Source: Roseovarius sp. THAF27 (GTDB lineage Bacteria; Pseudomonadota; Alphaproteobacteria; Rhodobacterales; Rhodobacteraceae). From it: DNA of 64,000 nucleotides. The position numbers and the translations under genes were made by a program. The notes beneath the pieces were generated by a model that saw nothing but the letters and a program-made list of their open reading frames with translations, was not told where the DNA came from and did not search any database. This document shows positions 1 to 10,361 of this stretch, piece by piece (the first letter of the stretch is position 1; each line of letters begins with the position of its first letter). The stretch spans positions 1-64,000 of the forward strand of contig NZ_CP045393.1 of NCBI RefSeq assembly GCF_009363655.1, read 5' to 3'.

Positions 1-1374
1 ATGACGCAAGAACAATGGGGACAGATCAAACAGGACCTGCTCAAGACGATAGGCAAGAACAACTTCACCAACTGGATCGAGCCGCTGGAACTGACCGCGA
101 TCAGCGATGACGTGGTCACCTTCAAGGTTCCCACGACCTTCCAGGGCAACTACGTCTCGCGCAACTTCGGCGAACTGATCCTGTTCAAGGTCAACGGCTT
201 CGCGCCCTCCATCCGCCGCATCGATTTCCAGGTCGCCGCGAACTCGACGCAAAAGCCGGTCGCGACACCGAAAGCCGCGCCCGCGACAGCCGCCGAGCCG
301 GCACGCACCGCGACCCGCCTGACCGACGACGTGCTGTCCTCCGCCCCGCTGGACGAGCGGTTCACCTTCGACCGTTTCGTTGTCGGCAAGCCCAACGAAC
401 TGGCCCATGCCGCCGCCAAGCGCGTCGCCGAAGGCGGGCCTGTCACCTTCAACCCGCTTTTCCTTTACGGCGGCGTGGGGCTGGGCAAGACGCACCTGAT
501 GCACGCGATCGCTTGGGAACTGCAATCGTCTCAGCCGGAACTGAACGTCCTGTACCTGTCGGCCGAACAATTCATGTACCGTTTCGTGCAGGCCTTGCGC
601 GACCGCCGCATGATGGACTTCAAGGAGCTTTTCCGCTCCGTCGACGTGCTGATGGTCGATGACGTGCAATTCATAGCCGGCAAGGACAGCACGCAGGAGG
701 AATTCTTTCACACCTTCAACGCGCTGGTGGACCAGAACAAGCAGATCGTCATCTCCGCCGACCGCGCGCCGGGCGAAATCGCCAATCTCGAAGAGCGGAT
801 CAAGTCGCGCCTGCAATGCGGCCTCGTCGTCGACCTGCATCCCACCGATTACGAACTGCGGCTCGGGATCCTGCAATCCAAGGCGGACCGCTTCGCCGAG
901 CAGTATCCCAGCCTCGAAATGGCCGAGGGCGTGCTGGAATTCCTGGCGCACCGCATTTCCACGAACGTCCGCGTGCTCGAAGGCGCGCTGACCCGGCTTT
1001 ACGCTTTCGCCTCGCTTGTCGGGCACCAGATCACGATGGAACTGGCGCAGGACTGCCTGGCCGATATCCTGCGCGCGTCCGAACGCAAGGTCTCGATCGA
1101 GGAAATCCAGCGCAAGGTGTCGGAGCATTACAATGTCCGTCTCAGCGACATGATCGGACCCAAGCGGGTGCGCACCTTCGCGCGCCCGCGCCAGATCGCG
1201 ATGTACCTGTGCAAACAGCTGACGTCGCGCTCCCTGCCCGAGATCGGGCGGCGTTTCGGCGGCCGCGATCACACCACGGTCATGCACGGGGTGCGTCGCA
1301 TCGAGGAGTTGCGGGCGCAGGACAGCGACATCGCCGACAACCTCGAGATTCTGCGCCGCGCGCTTGAGGGTTAA
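1..1374 (+). CDS. dnaA: Chromosomal replication initiator DnaA
   Basis: AAA+ ATPase that binds DnaA boxes and opens the origin. The 457-residue protein shows the family layout: an N-terminal DnaB/DiaA interaction domain (about 1-80), a variable Ala/Pro/Thr-rich linker (about 80-105), an ATPase domain with Walker A GGVGLGKTH (about 157-165) and Walker B VLMVDDVQF (about 215-223), and a C-terminal helix-turn-helix with the DnaA signature GGRDHTTVMHGVRR (about 420-433). The ATG is base 1 of the window, so its promoter and any upstream origin are out of view. dnaN follows 90 bp downstream on the same strand. Confidence 0.98.
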   Translation: MTQEQWGQIKQDLLKTIGKNNFTNWIEPLELTAISDDVVTFKVPTTFQGNYVSRNFGELILFKVNGFAPSIRRIDFQVAANSTQKPVATPKAAPATAAEPARTATRLTDDVLSSAPLDERFTFDRFVVGKPNELAHAAAKRVAEGGPVTFNPLFLYGGVGLGKTHLMHAIAWELQSSQPELNVLYLSAEQFMYRFVQALRDRRMMDFKELFRSVDVLMVDDVQFIAGKDSTQEEFFHTFNALVDQNKQIVISADRAPGEIANLEERIKSRLQCGLVVDLHPTDYELRLGILQSKADRFAEQYPSLEMAEGVLEFLAHRISTNVRVLEGALTRLYAFASLVGHQITMELAQDCLADILRASERKVSIEEIQRKVSEHYNVRLSDMIGPKRVRTFARPRQIAMYLCKQLTSRSLPEIGRRFGGRDHTTVMHGVRRIEELRAQDSDIADNLEILRRALEG

Positions 1375-1464
1375 GGGCGCAATAAAAGGCTTGAGCATAA
1401 GGCGAAACTTGCTAACGTGCCGGTCCCGGTGCCCGGCAGAGGCACGCACGCAGGGAGCGAGGGC

Positions 1465-2583
1465 ATGAAACTCAGCATCGAACGCGGAACGCTGCTCAAG
1501 GCGGTTTCGCAGGCCCAGTCCGTGGTCGAACGGCGCAACACGATTCCGATCCTCGCCAACGTGCTGATCGAGGCCGAGGGCGACGCCGTCCATTTCCGCG
1601 CGACCGATCTCGATATCGAGGTGGTCGACAAGGCCCCGGCCCAGGTCGAGCGCGCCGGCGCCACGACCGTCTCTGCCGTGACGCTGCACGAAATCGTGCG
1701 CAAGCTGCCCGACGGGGCGCTGGTTACGCTGAGCGACGATGGCGCCTCGGGGCGCCTGACGGTCGAGGCGGGACGCTCGAACTTTTCTCTGGCGACCCTG
1801 CCCAAGGAAGATTTCCCGGTCATGGCCTCGTCGGAATATTCCTGCAATTTCTCGGCCAAGGCGCCGGTGTTGCGCCGGCTGTTCGACAAGTCGAAATTCG
1901 CCATTTCCACCGAAGAGACGCGGTACTACCTCAACGGCGTCTACATGCACGTCGCCGATGGCGAGGGCGGCAAGGTGCTGCGCTGCGTGGCCACCGACGG
2001 CCACCGCCTGGCCCGGATCGACGCCGACCTGCCCGAGGGCGCCGAGGACATGCCGGGGGTGATCGTACCGCGCAAGACCGTGGGCGAGCTGCGCAAGCTC
2101 TTGGACGATGACGACATGGCCATCGCCGTGTCTGTCAGCGAAACCAAGGTGCGGTTCGCCACGCCCAACATCACCCTGACATCCAAGGTGATCGACGGGA
2201 CCTTTCCCGATTACACCCGCGTCATCCCGCAGGGCAACACCCGCAAGATGGAGGTCGACGCCAGCGAATTCGCCCAGGCCGTCGACCGTGTCGCCACCGT
2301 CAGCTCCGAACGCTCCCGCGCCGTGAAGCTTGCACTGGACGAGGATCGCCTGATCCTGTCCGTCAACGCCCCCGACAGCGGCGCCGCCGAGGAAGAGCTG
2401 GCCGTGGCCTATGGCGACGAGCGGCTGGAAATCGGCTTCAACGCCAAGTACCTGCTGGAAATCGCCAGCCAGGTCGACCGCGAGAATGCCGTGTTCATGT
2501 TCAATTCCTCGGGCGATCCCACGCTGATGCGCGAAGGCAATGACACCTCGGCGGTCTATGTCGTGATGCCGATGCGCGTGTGA
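1465..2583 (+). CDS. dnaN: DNA polymerase III sliding clamp (beta subunit)
   Basis: The 372-residue processivity clamp encircles DNA and tethers the replicase. The start is placed at MKLSIERGTLLKAVSQ, the typical N-terminus, with GGGAGCGAGGGC just upstream as ribosome site; the frame stays open 16 codons further 5' but that stretch is not family sequence. The C-terminus ends in the usual VMPMRV. It lies between dnaA and recF as in most bacteria. Confidence 0.98.
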   Translation: MKLSIERGTLLKAVSQAQSVVERRNTIPILANVLIEAEGDAVHFRATDLDIEVVDKAPAQVERAGATTVSAVTLHEIVRKLPDGALVTLSDDGASGRLTVEAGRSNFSLATLPKEDFPVMASSEYSCNFSAKAPVLRRLFDKSKFAISTEETRYYLNGVYMHVADGEGGKVLRCVATDGHRLARIDADLPEGAEDMPGVIVPRKTVGELRKLLDDDDMAIAVSVSETKVRFATPNITLTSKVIDGTFPDYTRVIPQGNTRKMEVDASEFAQAVDRVATVSSERSRAVKLALDEDRLILSVNAPDSGAAEEELAVAYGDERLEIGFNAKYLLEIASQVDRENAVFMFNSSGDPTLMREGNDTSAVYVVMPMRV

Positions 2584-2589
2584 CGCGGG

Positions 2590-2657
2590 CCGGAATTTTT
2601 CAAAAATTCCGGATCGGAAAATTTGAATTTTCCGTGCCGTTTTCTTTCAAGAAAACG
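2590..2657. repeat. Three tandem AT-rich palindromes between dnaN and recF
   Basis: Three perfect dyads lie back to back. 2590-2612 has arms CCGGAATTTTT and AAAAATTCCGG around a single C. 2615-2634 is CGGAAAATTTGAATTTTCCG. 2638-2657 is CGTTTTCTTTCAAGAAAACG. Their centres are about 23 bp apart (2601, 2624.5, 2647.5). They fill most of the gap and end 11 bp before the recF ATG. No poly-T tail follows, so a simple intrinsic terminator is not a good fit. Confidence 0.9.
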
Positions 2658-2668
2658 TGGTGCTCTGA

Positions 2669-3772
2669 ATGACCGGATTGTACCTGTCATCGCTCAGCCT
2701 GTCGCATTTCCGGTCGCACAAGGGCGTGCGGATCGAGGCGAATGCGCGGCCCCTGGCGCTCTACGGGCCGAACGGGGCGGGCAAGACCAACATCCTTGAA
2801 GCAGTTTCGCTGTTCTCACCCGGGCGCGGCCTGCGCCGGGCCGCGGCGCAGGACATGGCACGGCGGCCGGATGCGATCGGCTGGAAGTTGACCGGCGTGT
2901 TGCGGTCGATGCACCAGGTCCACGAGATCGAGACCTGGTCCGAGGACGGCGGCGCACGACAGCTCAGGATCGACGGCAAGGCCGCGTCGCAGGTGGCGCT
3001 GGGCCGTGTCGCGCGGGTGCTGTGGCTGATCCCGTCCATGGACCGGCTGTGGATCGAGGGGGCGGAGGGGCGCCGGCGTTTTCTCGACCGCATGACGCTC
3101 AGCTTCGTGCCCGCCCATGCCGAGGCGACGCTGGCCTATGAAAAGGCCATGCGCGAGCGCAACCGGCTCTTGAAGGACCAGGTGCGCGACGGTCACTGGT
3201 ACGTCGCGCTGGAGCGGCAGATGGCCGAGGCGGGGACCGCGATCCACGCCAACCGCGTCGCGGCGCTGGAACAGCTCGCCGAGGCGCAGGCGCAGGCCGA
3301 GACGGCCTTTCCCGTCGCCGAGTTGGAGCTGACCATGACCGAAGGCGAAATGCCCGACACGGAGTCCGATTTCCGCGATGCCCTGTCCGAAAGCCGCTTT
3401 CGCGACATCGCCGCCGGGCGTACGCTCGTGGGCCCTCACCGCGCCGATCTTCACGGCGTATATGCCGCCAAGGGCGTGCCAGCGGCCGAGTGCTCGACCG
3501 GCGAACAGAAGGCGCTGCTGGTGTCGCTGATCCTCGCCAACGCGCGCGCGCTGGCGCAGGATTTCGGCGCGCCGCCGATCCTGCTTCTGGACGAGGTCGC
3601 CGCGCATCTGGACGCGGCGCGGCGTGCGGCGCTCTACGACGAGATCTGCGCCTTGGGTGCCCAGGCCTGGATGACGGGAACGGGGCCGGAGCTGTTCTCG
3701 GAATTGGGCGACCGGGCGCAGGTTTTCGAGGTGACCGAAACGGATGCGATCTCGTGCGTTAACCAGCGCTGA
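2669..3772 (+). CDS. recF: DNA replication and repair protein RecF
   Basis: SMC-like ATPase that loads RecA at gapped DNA. The 367-residue protein has Walker A YGPNGAGKTN (about 32-41), a late ABC-type signature STGEQKALL (about 276) and Walker B LLLDEVAAHLD (about 304-314), the split arrangement expected for RecF. The start follows the palindrome cluster closely, and the ribosome site is weak (only GTGGTG). gyrB follows after 154 bp with its own promoter. Confidence 0.95.
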   Translation: MTGLYLSSLSLSHFRSHKGVRIEANARPLALYGPNGAGKTNILEAVSLFSPGRGLRRAAAQDMARRPDAIGWKLTGVLRSMHQVHEIETWSEDGGARQLRIDGKAASQVALGRVARVLWLIPSMDRLWIEGAEGRRRFLDRMTLSFVPAHAEATLAYEKAMRERNRLLKDQVRDGHWYVALERQMAEAGTAIHANRVAALEQLAEAQAQAETAFPVAELELTMTEGEMPDTESDFRDALSESRFRDIAAGRTLVGPHRADLHGVYAAKGVPAAECSTGEQKALLVSLILANARALAQDFGAPPILLLDEVAAHLDAARRAALYDEICALGAQAWMTGTGPELFSELGDRAQVFEVTETDAISCVNQR

Positions 3773-3839
3773 AACGGCGAGAATGACACCGACGCGATGC
3801 CACTCGGATACCGACGCAATACCGATATTAAGATGCTGA

Positions 3840-6344
<2,505 letters not shown>

Positions 6345-6502
6345 GAAATTGTAGGTGAGCTCATATTTTTTCGCGGTGCGCACATTTTTTCGTGCCGCGG
6401 AAGGTCACGTGTTCTATTTCTTCTTGAAGTATCAGAGGCTTGGGTGATCTTTCCTTTTCGGCAGTTATTTGGGGTAGGACTGCTCTTGGCCGGATCTGAT
6501 CG
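6345..6502. other. Degenerate intergenic stretch after gyrB
   Basis: No intact gene is seen. The segment is more AT-rich than its surroundings, with two runs of six T. A partial inverted repeat (CGCGG...CCGCG, about 6374-6406) lacks a T tail, so it is a poor terminator. The last bases probably hold the mutated N-terminal codons of the nirD remnant that follows. Confidence 0.4.
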
Positions 6503-6804
6503 GGCGTCTTCCCCCGGCGCGGTGCGCGAAAGCTGAAGACGGCGCAGGGTTGTATCGCCGTGTTCCGTACCGCCGAGAACGAGGTGTTCGCCACGTCCAA
6601 CACCTGCCGCACAAGGCGGGGCCCCTGTCAGAGGGGATTGTTCACGGCCAGTCGGTGACCTGCCCGTTGCACAACTGGGTCTTCGATCTTGAGACCGGGA
6701 AGGCACAAGGCGAGGACGGAGAGATCGCCACCTATCCGCTGAAGGTCGAGGATGGCCGCGTGTTGATCGACGGCGCAGGCCTGAGCGCGCGGGACGCCGC
6801 GTGA
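6503..6804 (+). pseudogene. nirD: Frameshifted nitrite reductase small subunit (nirD) remnant
   Basis: Rieske-type small subunit of assimilatory nitrite reductase. One frame reads GARKLKTAQGCIAVFRTAEN and continues to ATSNTC (to about 6607). The next frame continues HKAGPLSEGIVHG, then CPLHNWVFDLETGKAQ, to the TGA at 6802-6804. Joining them restores the Rieske sequence CPHK...CPLHNW. One C appears deleted at 6607-6608 (CCGCAC where CCCGCAC would be expected). A TGA at 6497-6499 also blocks the first frame upstream. The nirB normally found upstream is absent. The stop TGA overlaps the next ATG (TGATG), so the old operon junction survives. Confidence 0.85.
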
Positions 6805-7877
6805 TGGATGGCGCCGACCAGCCCTGGACCCGGTCCACCTGTCCGTATTGGGGCGTTGGCTGCGGCGTCCTGCTGCGGCGGGACGGCGACGGCGGGCTGG
6901 AGGTCAAGGGCGACGACGCGCATCCGGCCAATCTGGGAAGGCTTTGTTCCAAGGGCACGGCTCTGGCCGAGACCGTGGGGCTTGACCATCGTCTGCTGCG
7001 CCCCCGTGTGAATGGGCAGGACGCAGGCTGGGACGACGCGCCGGGAGCGGTGGGTGCCCTGCTTATGCTCTTGCGCATGAAAGGGGAGACCGCGGAAGAA
7101 ATCGCGGGTTTTGCCGAGGCGGCGTCCAGCTCGGCGCCTGCATTGCCGCCTGCTGACCTCGACTGGCCGAGCTACGCCGCCGGACGGACACGGGGCCAGC
7201 CCTGGTTCCTGCTGTCTGCGCGTCTTGTGACGGATGCGGGGCACCGGGTGTTGCTGCATGGCTGGAACGGGCCGGACAGAAAGGTACGTGACGGACTGGC
7301 AGAGGCGGGGATCGGTCTCGCGGGGGACCCGGAGGACGCCGCCCGCCTGCTGGACCGTGATCGCATTGCCTATATGCCGCTGAAATCCCTTCATCCCGGC
7401 CTGTTTCGTCTTTTGAACTTGCGGGACGTTCTTGGTCTGCGCTCCTGCGTCAATACCGTTTGCCGGATGCTCAACCCCGCCCGCGCCGCGGCCAGTGTTC
7501 AAGGCGTTTTTCACCCCTTTTACCGCCAACTTCAGGCGGACGCCGCGATGCATCTCGGCTGGCAGGCATTGAGCATCATCAAGGGGGCCGGTGGAGAATT
7601 CGAGAGCAATCCGGCCAAGGACATTACCGCTTTCGGGCTGCGTCAAGGGCGCCCCTGGCAGGAAACGCGGCCTGTGTTGCGCGATGAAACCCGAAAGCTC
7701 AATGCCGAAGGCGACCTTGCGTTGTCCGATCTCTGGCAGGGCCTCCGCCGCCCGCCTTTTGAGACCGACCTCGTTGTCACCACCACCGCCCTCGCCCTCG
7801 ATACGCTTGGCCATGCCAATGCGGTGCGGCAGGCAGACTTGCTCTGGCAGAACCGCGCCCGGCGGTGCGCCGCCTGA
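6804..7877 (+). CDS. In-frame chimera: assimilatory nitrate reductase N-terminus fused to TrpD2/YbiB-like protein
   Basis: The 357-residue ORF joins two unrelated families. Residues 1 to about 79 match the start of NasA-type molybdopterin nitrate reductases (CPYxGVGCG, HPAN-GRLCSKG, ETVGLDxRLLRPRV). Residues about 80-357 match the anthranilate-phosphoribosyltransferase-like YbiB/TrpD2 family (AVGALLMLLRMKGETAEEIAGF, GLRSCVNTVCRMLNPARA, FESNPAKDI) lacking roughly its first 35 residues. The junction near 7040 is what an in-frame deletion would leave. The nitrate reductase part cannot work: it lacks the catalytic body, and the second [4Fe-4S] Cys is Trp (CPYWGVGC, W16). The YbiB part may still fold. 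Preferred start is ATG 6804; GTG at 6801 is possible. Confidence 0.85.
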   Translation: MDGADQPWTRSTCPYWGVGCGVLLRRDGDGGLEVKGDDAHPANLGRLCSKGTALAETVGLDHRLLRPRVNGQDAGWDDAPGAVGALLMLLRMKGETAEEIAGFAEAASSSAPALPPADLDWPSYAAGRTRGQPWFLLSARLVTDAGHRVLLHGWNGPDRKVRDGLAEAGIGLAGDPEDAARLLDRDRIAYMPLKSLHPGLFRLLNLRDVLGLRSCVNTVCRMLNPARAAASVQGVFHPFYRQLQADAAMHLGWQALSIIKGAGGEFESNPAKDITAFGLRQGRPWQETRPVLRDETRKLNAEGDLALSDLWQGLRRPPFETDLVVTTTALALDTLGHANAVRQADLLWQNRARRCAA

Positions 7878-7889
7878 AAGGAGACCCCG

Positions 7890-8189
7890 ATGAAGGCCTT
7901 TCCCATGTTCATACGCACCACAGGCCGCCGGATCGTCGTCGTCGGTGGTGGCGAGCAGGCGGCTCAAAAGGCGCGTCTGATGCTGAAGACCGATGCCAGC
8001 CTGGTTCTCGTCGCCGACAGCTTGGAAGATTGCTGCCCAAGGATAGGCCGCGTTTTGCAGGACGCCGCGCGCGGCCTCGGAGCCACAGAGTCACCGACCG
8101 AACCAGCTTGCCGAGTGCCGGTTCGCATGCGACACTCGATTTCCGGTAAGTGTTTGGTCCGTCATGGCGGACGTGCCTTCACCGATTAG
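7890..8189 (+). pseudogene. cysG: Truncated siroheme synthase (cysG) N-terminal fragment
   Basis: Residues 1 to about 60 match the NAD-binding precorrin-2 dehydrogenase domain of CysG-type siroheme synthases: FPMFIRTTGRRIVVVGGGEQ, then AQKARLMLKTDASLVLVAD, and a weak GRVLQDAA match. After that the 99-codon frame loses family similarity, and the ferrochelatase and uroporphyrinogen methyltransferase domains are missing. A good AAAGGAGA site precedes the ATG, 12 bp after the chimera. Siroheme is the cofactor of the lost nitrite reductase, so this is part of the same decaying operon. Confidence 0.8.
8112..8138. repeat. Nested palindrome at the end of the cysG remnant
   Basis: Arms CGAGTG (8112-8117) and CACTCG (8133-8138) enclose the perfect 10-bp palindrome TCGCATGCGA (8123-8132). 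It lies inside the stretch where the cysG frame loses homology, near the boundary with the amine oxidase fragment. Its role is unknown. Confidence 0.4.
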
Positions 8190-8279
8190 AGGTAACTTTG
8201 GCAACCGTTCGACCTGGGGTGCTCGTGGATCAGGGCGTCGATTTCCGCGACCTTTCGATGTTGGACTAATGGGAAATGG

Positions 8280-8444
8280 ATGAGGGCTATCCCAGCTATG
8301 TTGTGCGGAAGAGTCTGGGAGCGGTCCCACACGCTGTTCTTTGCGGGCGAAGCGGTCGCCGGCCCCTGCGCCGCCCTGTGCAGCGGCGCATACTATGGCG
8401 GGCAGGCCCAGGCCCAGGCCGTCAGCAATGCGCTTGGGTCATGA
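8280..8444 (+). pseudogene. C-terminal remnant of a flavin amine oxidase
   Basis: A 54-codon frame contains LFFAGEAVAGPCAALCSGAY followed by YGGQAQAQAV, which resembles the conserved C-terminal FAD-contact segment of monoamine-oxidase-like proteins (FFAGE...G...SG). Nothing upstream encodes the rest of such a protein. Its TGA (8442-8444) overlaps the ATG of the acetyltransferase as ATGA, as if the two were once co-translated. Confidence 0.6.
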
Positions 8445-9070
8445 CCTCGCCCTCATGGAGAAATCGGCGTGTCCCGCCGTTGCCGCCAGAGGATCTGGTT
8501 TTGAGAACGGCAAGGCTGGAGCTTCGCCCGCTCACGCTGGAGGACGAGGATCTGGCGGTTGCGCTTTTCACCAATCCGGAAGTGGTGAAGTACGTGTGTG
8601 ACGTCTACAGCCCCGATGAGATACGAAACCACCTGCCTGTCGAAGTAAGACGCGCCGCTGGTGGCCGTATCGGGATATGGGCAGCAACCCTCGTGGATAC
8701 AGGCGCGAAGATCGGAACCGGCGTCTTGCTGCCCCTTCCGATTGAAACCAACGATACCGATTGGTCGCAGATGATCAGCGATCGCTACCCGGACGCCGAA
8801 ATCGAAGTGGGATACATGCTGTTGCCCGATTTCTGGGGGCAGGGGTTCGCCACCGAGATCTGCACACGTCTTTTGCAATTTGCATCCGAACACACGGCAC
8901 TGGACGAGATCAAGGCCGTCACCGACCTCGGCAACCTGGCATCGCAGCGGGTTCTTCAGAAATGCGGTCTTTCTGCCGAAGGGCCGCGGCGTGCTTATGC
9001 CGAGGATTGTGCCGGCTTCGGCATCACCCGACAGGCATGGGACTCAGGCCACGGTCATTCGGAAACGTGA
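8441..9070 (+). CDS. GNAT-family N-acetyltransferase
   Basis: The 209-residue protein shows the RimJ/RimL-like GNAT pattern: LVLRTARLELRPLTLEDEDL near the N-terminus, IEVGYMLLPDFWGQGFATEI as acetyl-CoA binding motif A (Q/R-x-x-G-x-G/A variant), then AVTDLGNLASQRVLQKCGL. The start is the ATG overlapping the amine oxidase stop. An in-frame ATG 55 codons upstream only reads the remnant in a wrong frame. The substrate cannot be predicted. It is the only intact gene between gyrB and the fds operon apart from the chimera. Confidence 0.8.
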   Translation: MTSPSWRNRRVPPLPPEDLVLRTARLELRPLTLEDEDLAVALFTNPEVVKYVCDVYSPDEIRNHLPVEVRRAAGGRIGIWAATLVDTGAKIGTGVLLPLPIETNDTDWSQMISDRYPDAEIEVGYMLLPDFWGQGFATEICTRLLQFASEHTALDEIKAVTDLGNLASQRVLQKCGLSAEGPRRAYAEDCAGFGITRQAWDSGHGHSET

Positions 9071-9205
9071 ACTTTCGAGCGAAACGGATCAAGGTCTTTT
9101 TGTTGGTGAAGTGGTTTGACGCGAACAATCGATTTGGCTGCGGAACGATGAATGTCTTGCGAAACCCTCAAAGTCTTCGCATGGAAACGAGAAAAGTCAT
9201 GAGAC

Positions 9206-9251
9206 AAGCGTTTCGCGATAAGCTGTGATTCAGGTTTATCGCGAAATGCTT
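9206..9251. repeat. Long inverted repeat downstream of the acetyltransferase
   Basis: TTTCGCGATAA (9211-9221) and TTATCGCGAAA (9236-9246) are perfect complements around a 14-nt loop. In RNA the stem extends to 16 pairs (9206-9221 with 9236-9251) with one G-U pair at 9210/9247. No T tract follows on the + strand. The rest of 9071-9334 shows no gene. It may terminate or process convergent transcripts (GNAT from the left, fds operon from the right), or be an operator. Confidence 0.7.
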
Positions 9252-9334
9252 TATGTATCCCGCTACGCCGAAGCTTTTTCAAAATAGACCGCCGCGCTCT
9301 GCGCCCGAGGCCGGTGAGAAATCTTCGGATCGTT

Positions 9335-9541
9335 TCAAGTGATCAGTCCCGCTGCCTTTCTCGCGATGTCATCGACGTTCTCCCCACCGTTTTGCACGTA
9401 GTCGCAGAATTGGCGGCGCATCCTCGGGTCCCAGAAATCCTGCAGGTGGTTCGCGACGCGCTCGGCGTGGTCGTTGCCGGGCTGGGACTTGAAGAACGTG
9501 GCGATCTGGTTGGCCATCATGACTAGTTTGTCAGGCGACAT
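9335..9541 (-). CDS. fdsD: Formate dehydrogenase delta subunit
   Basis: The 68-residue protein starting MSPDKLVMMANQIATFFKSQ and containing VANHLQDFWDPRMRRQ matches FdsD, a small non-catalytic subunit or assembly factor of NAD-dependent molybdenum formate dehydrogenases. The start is set at ATG 9541, with GAGG six bases before it; the longer frame upstream is fdhD in another frame. It overlaps the end of fdhD by 11 bp and is the last gene of the operon. Confidence 0.9.
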   Translation of the reverse strand: MSPDKLVMMANQIATFFKSQPGNDHAERVANHLQDFWDPRMRRQFCDYVQNGGENVDDIARKAAGLIT

Positions 9542-10361
9542 CTGGAACCTCGTGGGAAATGCGGTGCGGGTTGGAATAGAGATCGAAACCGCCGCCGCGG
9601 GCAAAGGCGGCCAGCGTGATGCCTGCCGTGTCGGCTAGGCGCAGGGCATGGGCCGTGGGGGCGGAGACTGCGATCAGCGTGCCGCAGCCGGCCATGGCGC
9701 ATTTCTGCACCAGTTCGACCGAAAGGCGGCTGGTCATGACGAAAGCGCCCAAGCCCGGGTCGCGCCCAGCCCGCCAGAGCGCGCCGATCAGCTTGTCGAG
9801 CGCGTTGTGGCGGCCCACGTCCTCGCGCGCCAGGACGACGCCCTTGCCCGGCAGGACCAAGCCCGCCGCATGGGTCGCGCGGGTGCGGCGGTGCAGGGGC
9901 TGGATATTGAACAGCGCGTCGGCGGCATGGGCGATGTCGTCACGGCTGAAAGTCGGGCCAACCTGCGCCGCGCTTGGTACGTCGCGCACCGCCTGATCCA
10001 GCGAGTCAATGCCGCACAGCCCGCAGCCCACCGGCCCGGCCATGAACCGGCGACGCGCCGCCAGCGCCTCGCGCCGGTCGGCGCGCAGCCAGAACCGGGC
10101 TTCAATGCCCAGATCGTGTTCCGCGATCTCGAAACCTTCGATCTGCGCGGGGTCGGTCACGATTCCCTCGGTCACGGCGAAGCCATGCGCGAAATCCTCG
10201 ATATCGTCGGGTGTGGCCATCATCACTGCCTGGGTCGAGCCGTCGAAGACCAGCGCCACCGGCAACTCTTCGGGAAGGGCGCGGCTGACCCTGCGCGCGC
10301 CCTCTGCCTGTACGGACAGGCCCGAGCGGCTTTGGGAAGGAGGAAAACCCAAAGCCATCAT
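9531..10361 (-). CDS. fdhD: Formate dehydrogenase accessory sulfurtransferase FdhD/FdsC
   Basis: Transfers sulfur to the molybdenum centre, which makes formate dehydrogenase active. The 276-residue protein has the CxxC motif CGLCG (C113, C116) that carries the persulfide, plus FAHGFAVTEGIV and REDVGRHNALDK characteristic of the family. Tandem ATGs at 10361/10358 overlap the fdsA stop (ATGATGA), implying translational coupling. It holds the position of fdsC in the canonical fdsGBACD order. Confidence 0.95.
   Translation of the reverse strand: MMALGFPPSQSRSGLSVQAEGARRVSRALPEELPVALVFDGSTQAVMMATPDDIEDFAHGFAVTEGIVTDPAQIEGFEIAEHDLGIEARFWLRADRREALAARRRFMAGPVGCGLCGIDSLDQAVRDVPSAAQVGPTFSRDDIAHAADALFNIQPLHRRTRATHAAGLVLPGKGVVLAREDVGRHNALDKLIGALWRAGRDPGLGAFVMTSRLSVELVQKCAMAGCGTLIAVSAPTAHALRLADTAGITLAAFARGGGFDLYSNPHRISHEVPDVA

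Noticed and set aside
2590..2657. Intrinsic terminator of dnaN
   Set aside because: The hairpins are AT-rich, palindromic almost to the centre and not followed by a U tract, so they do not fit a standard terminator.
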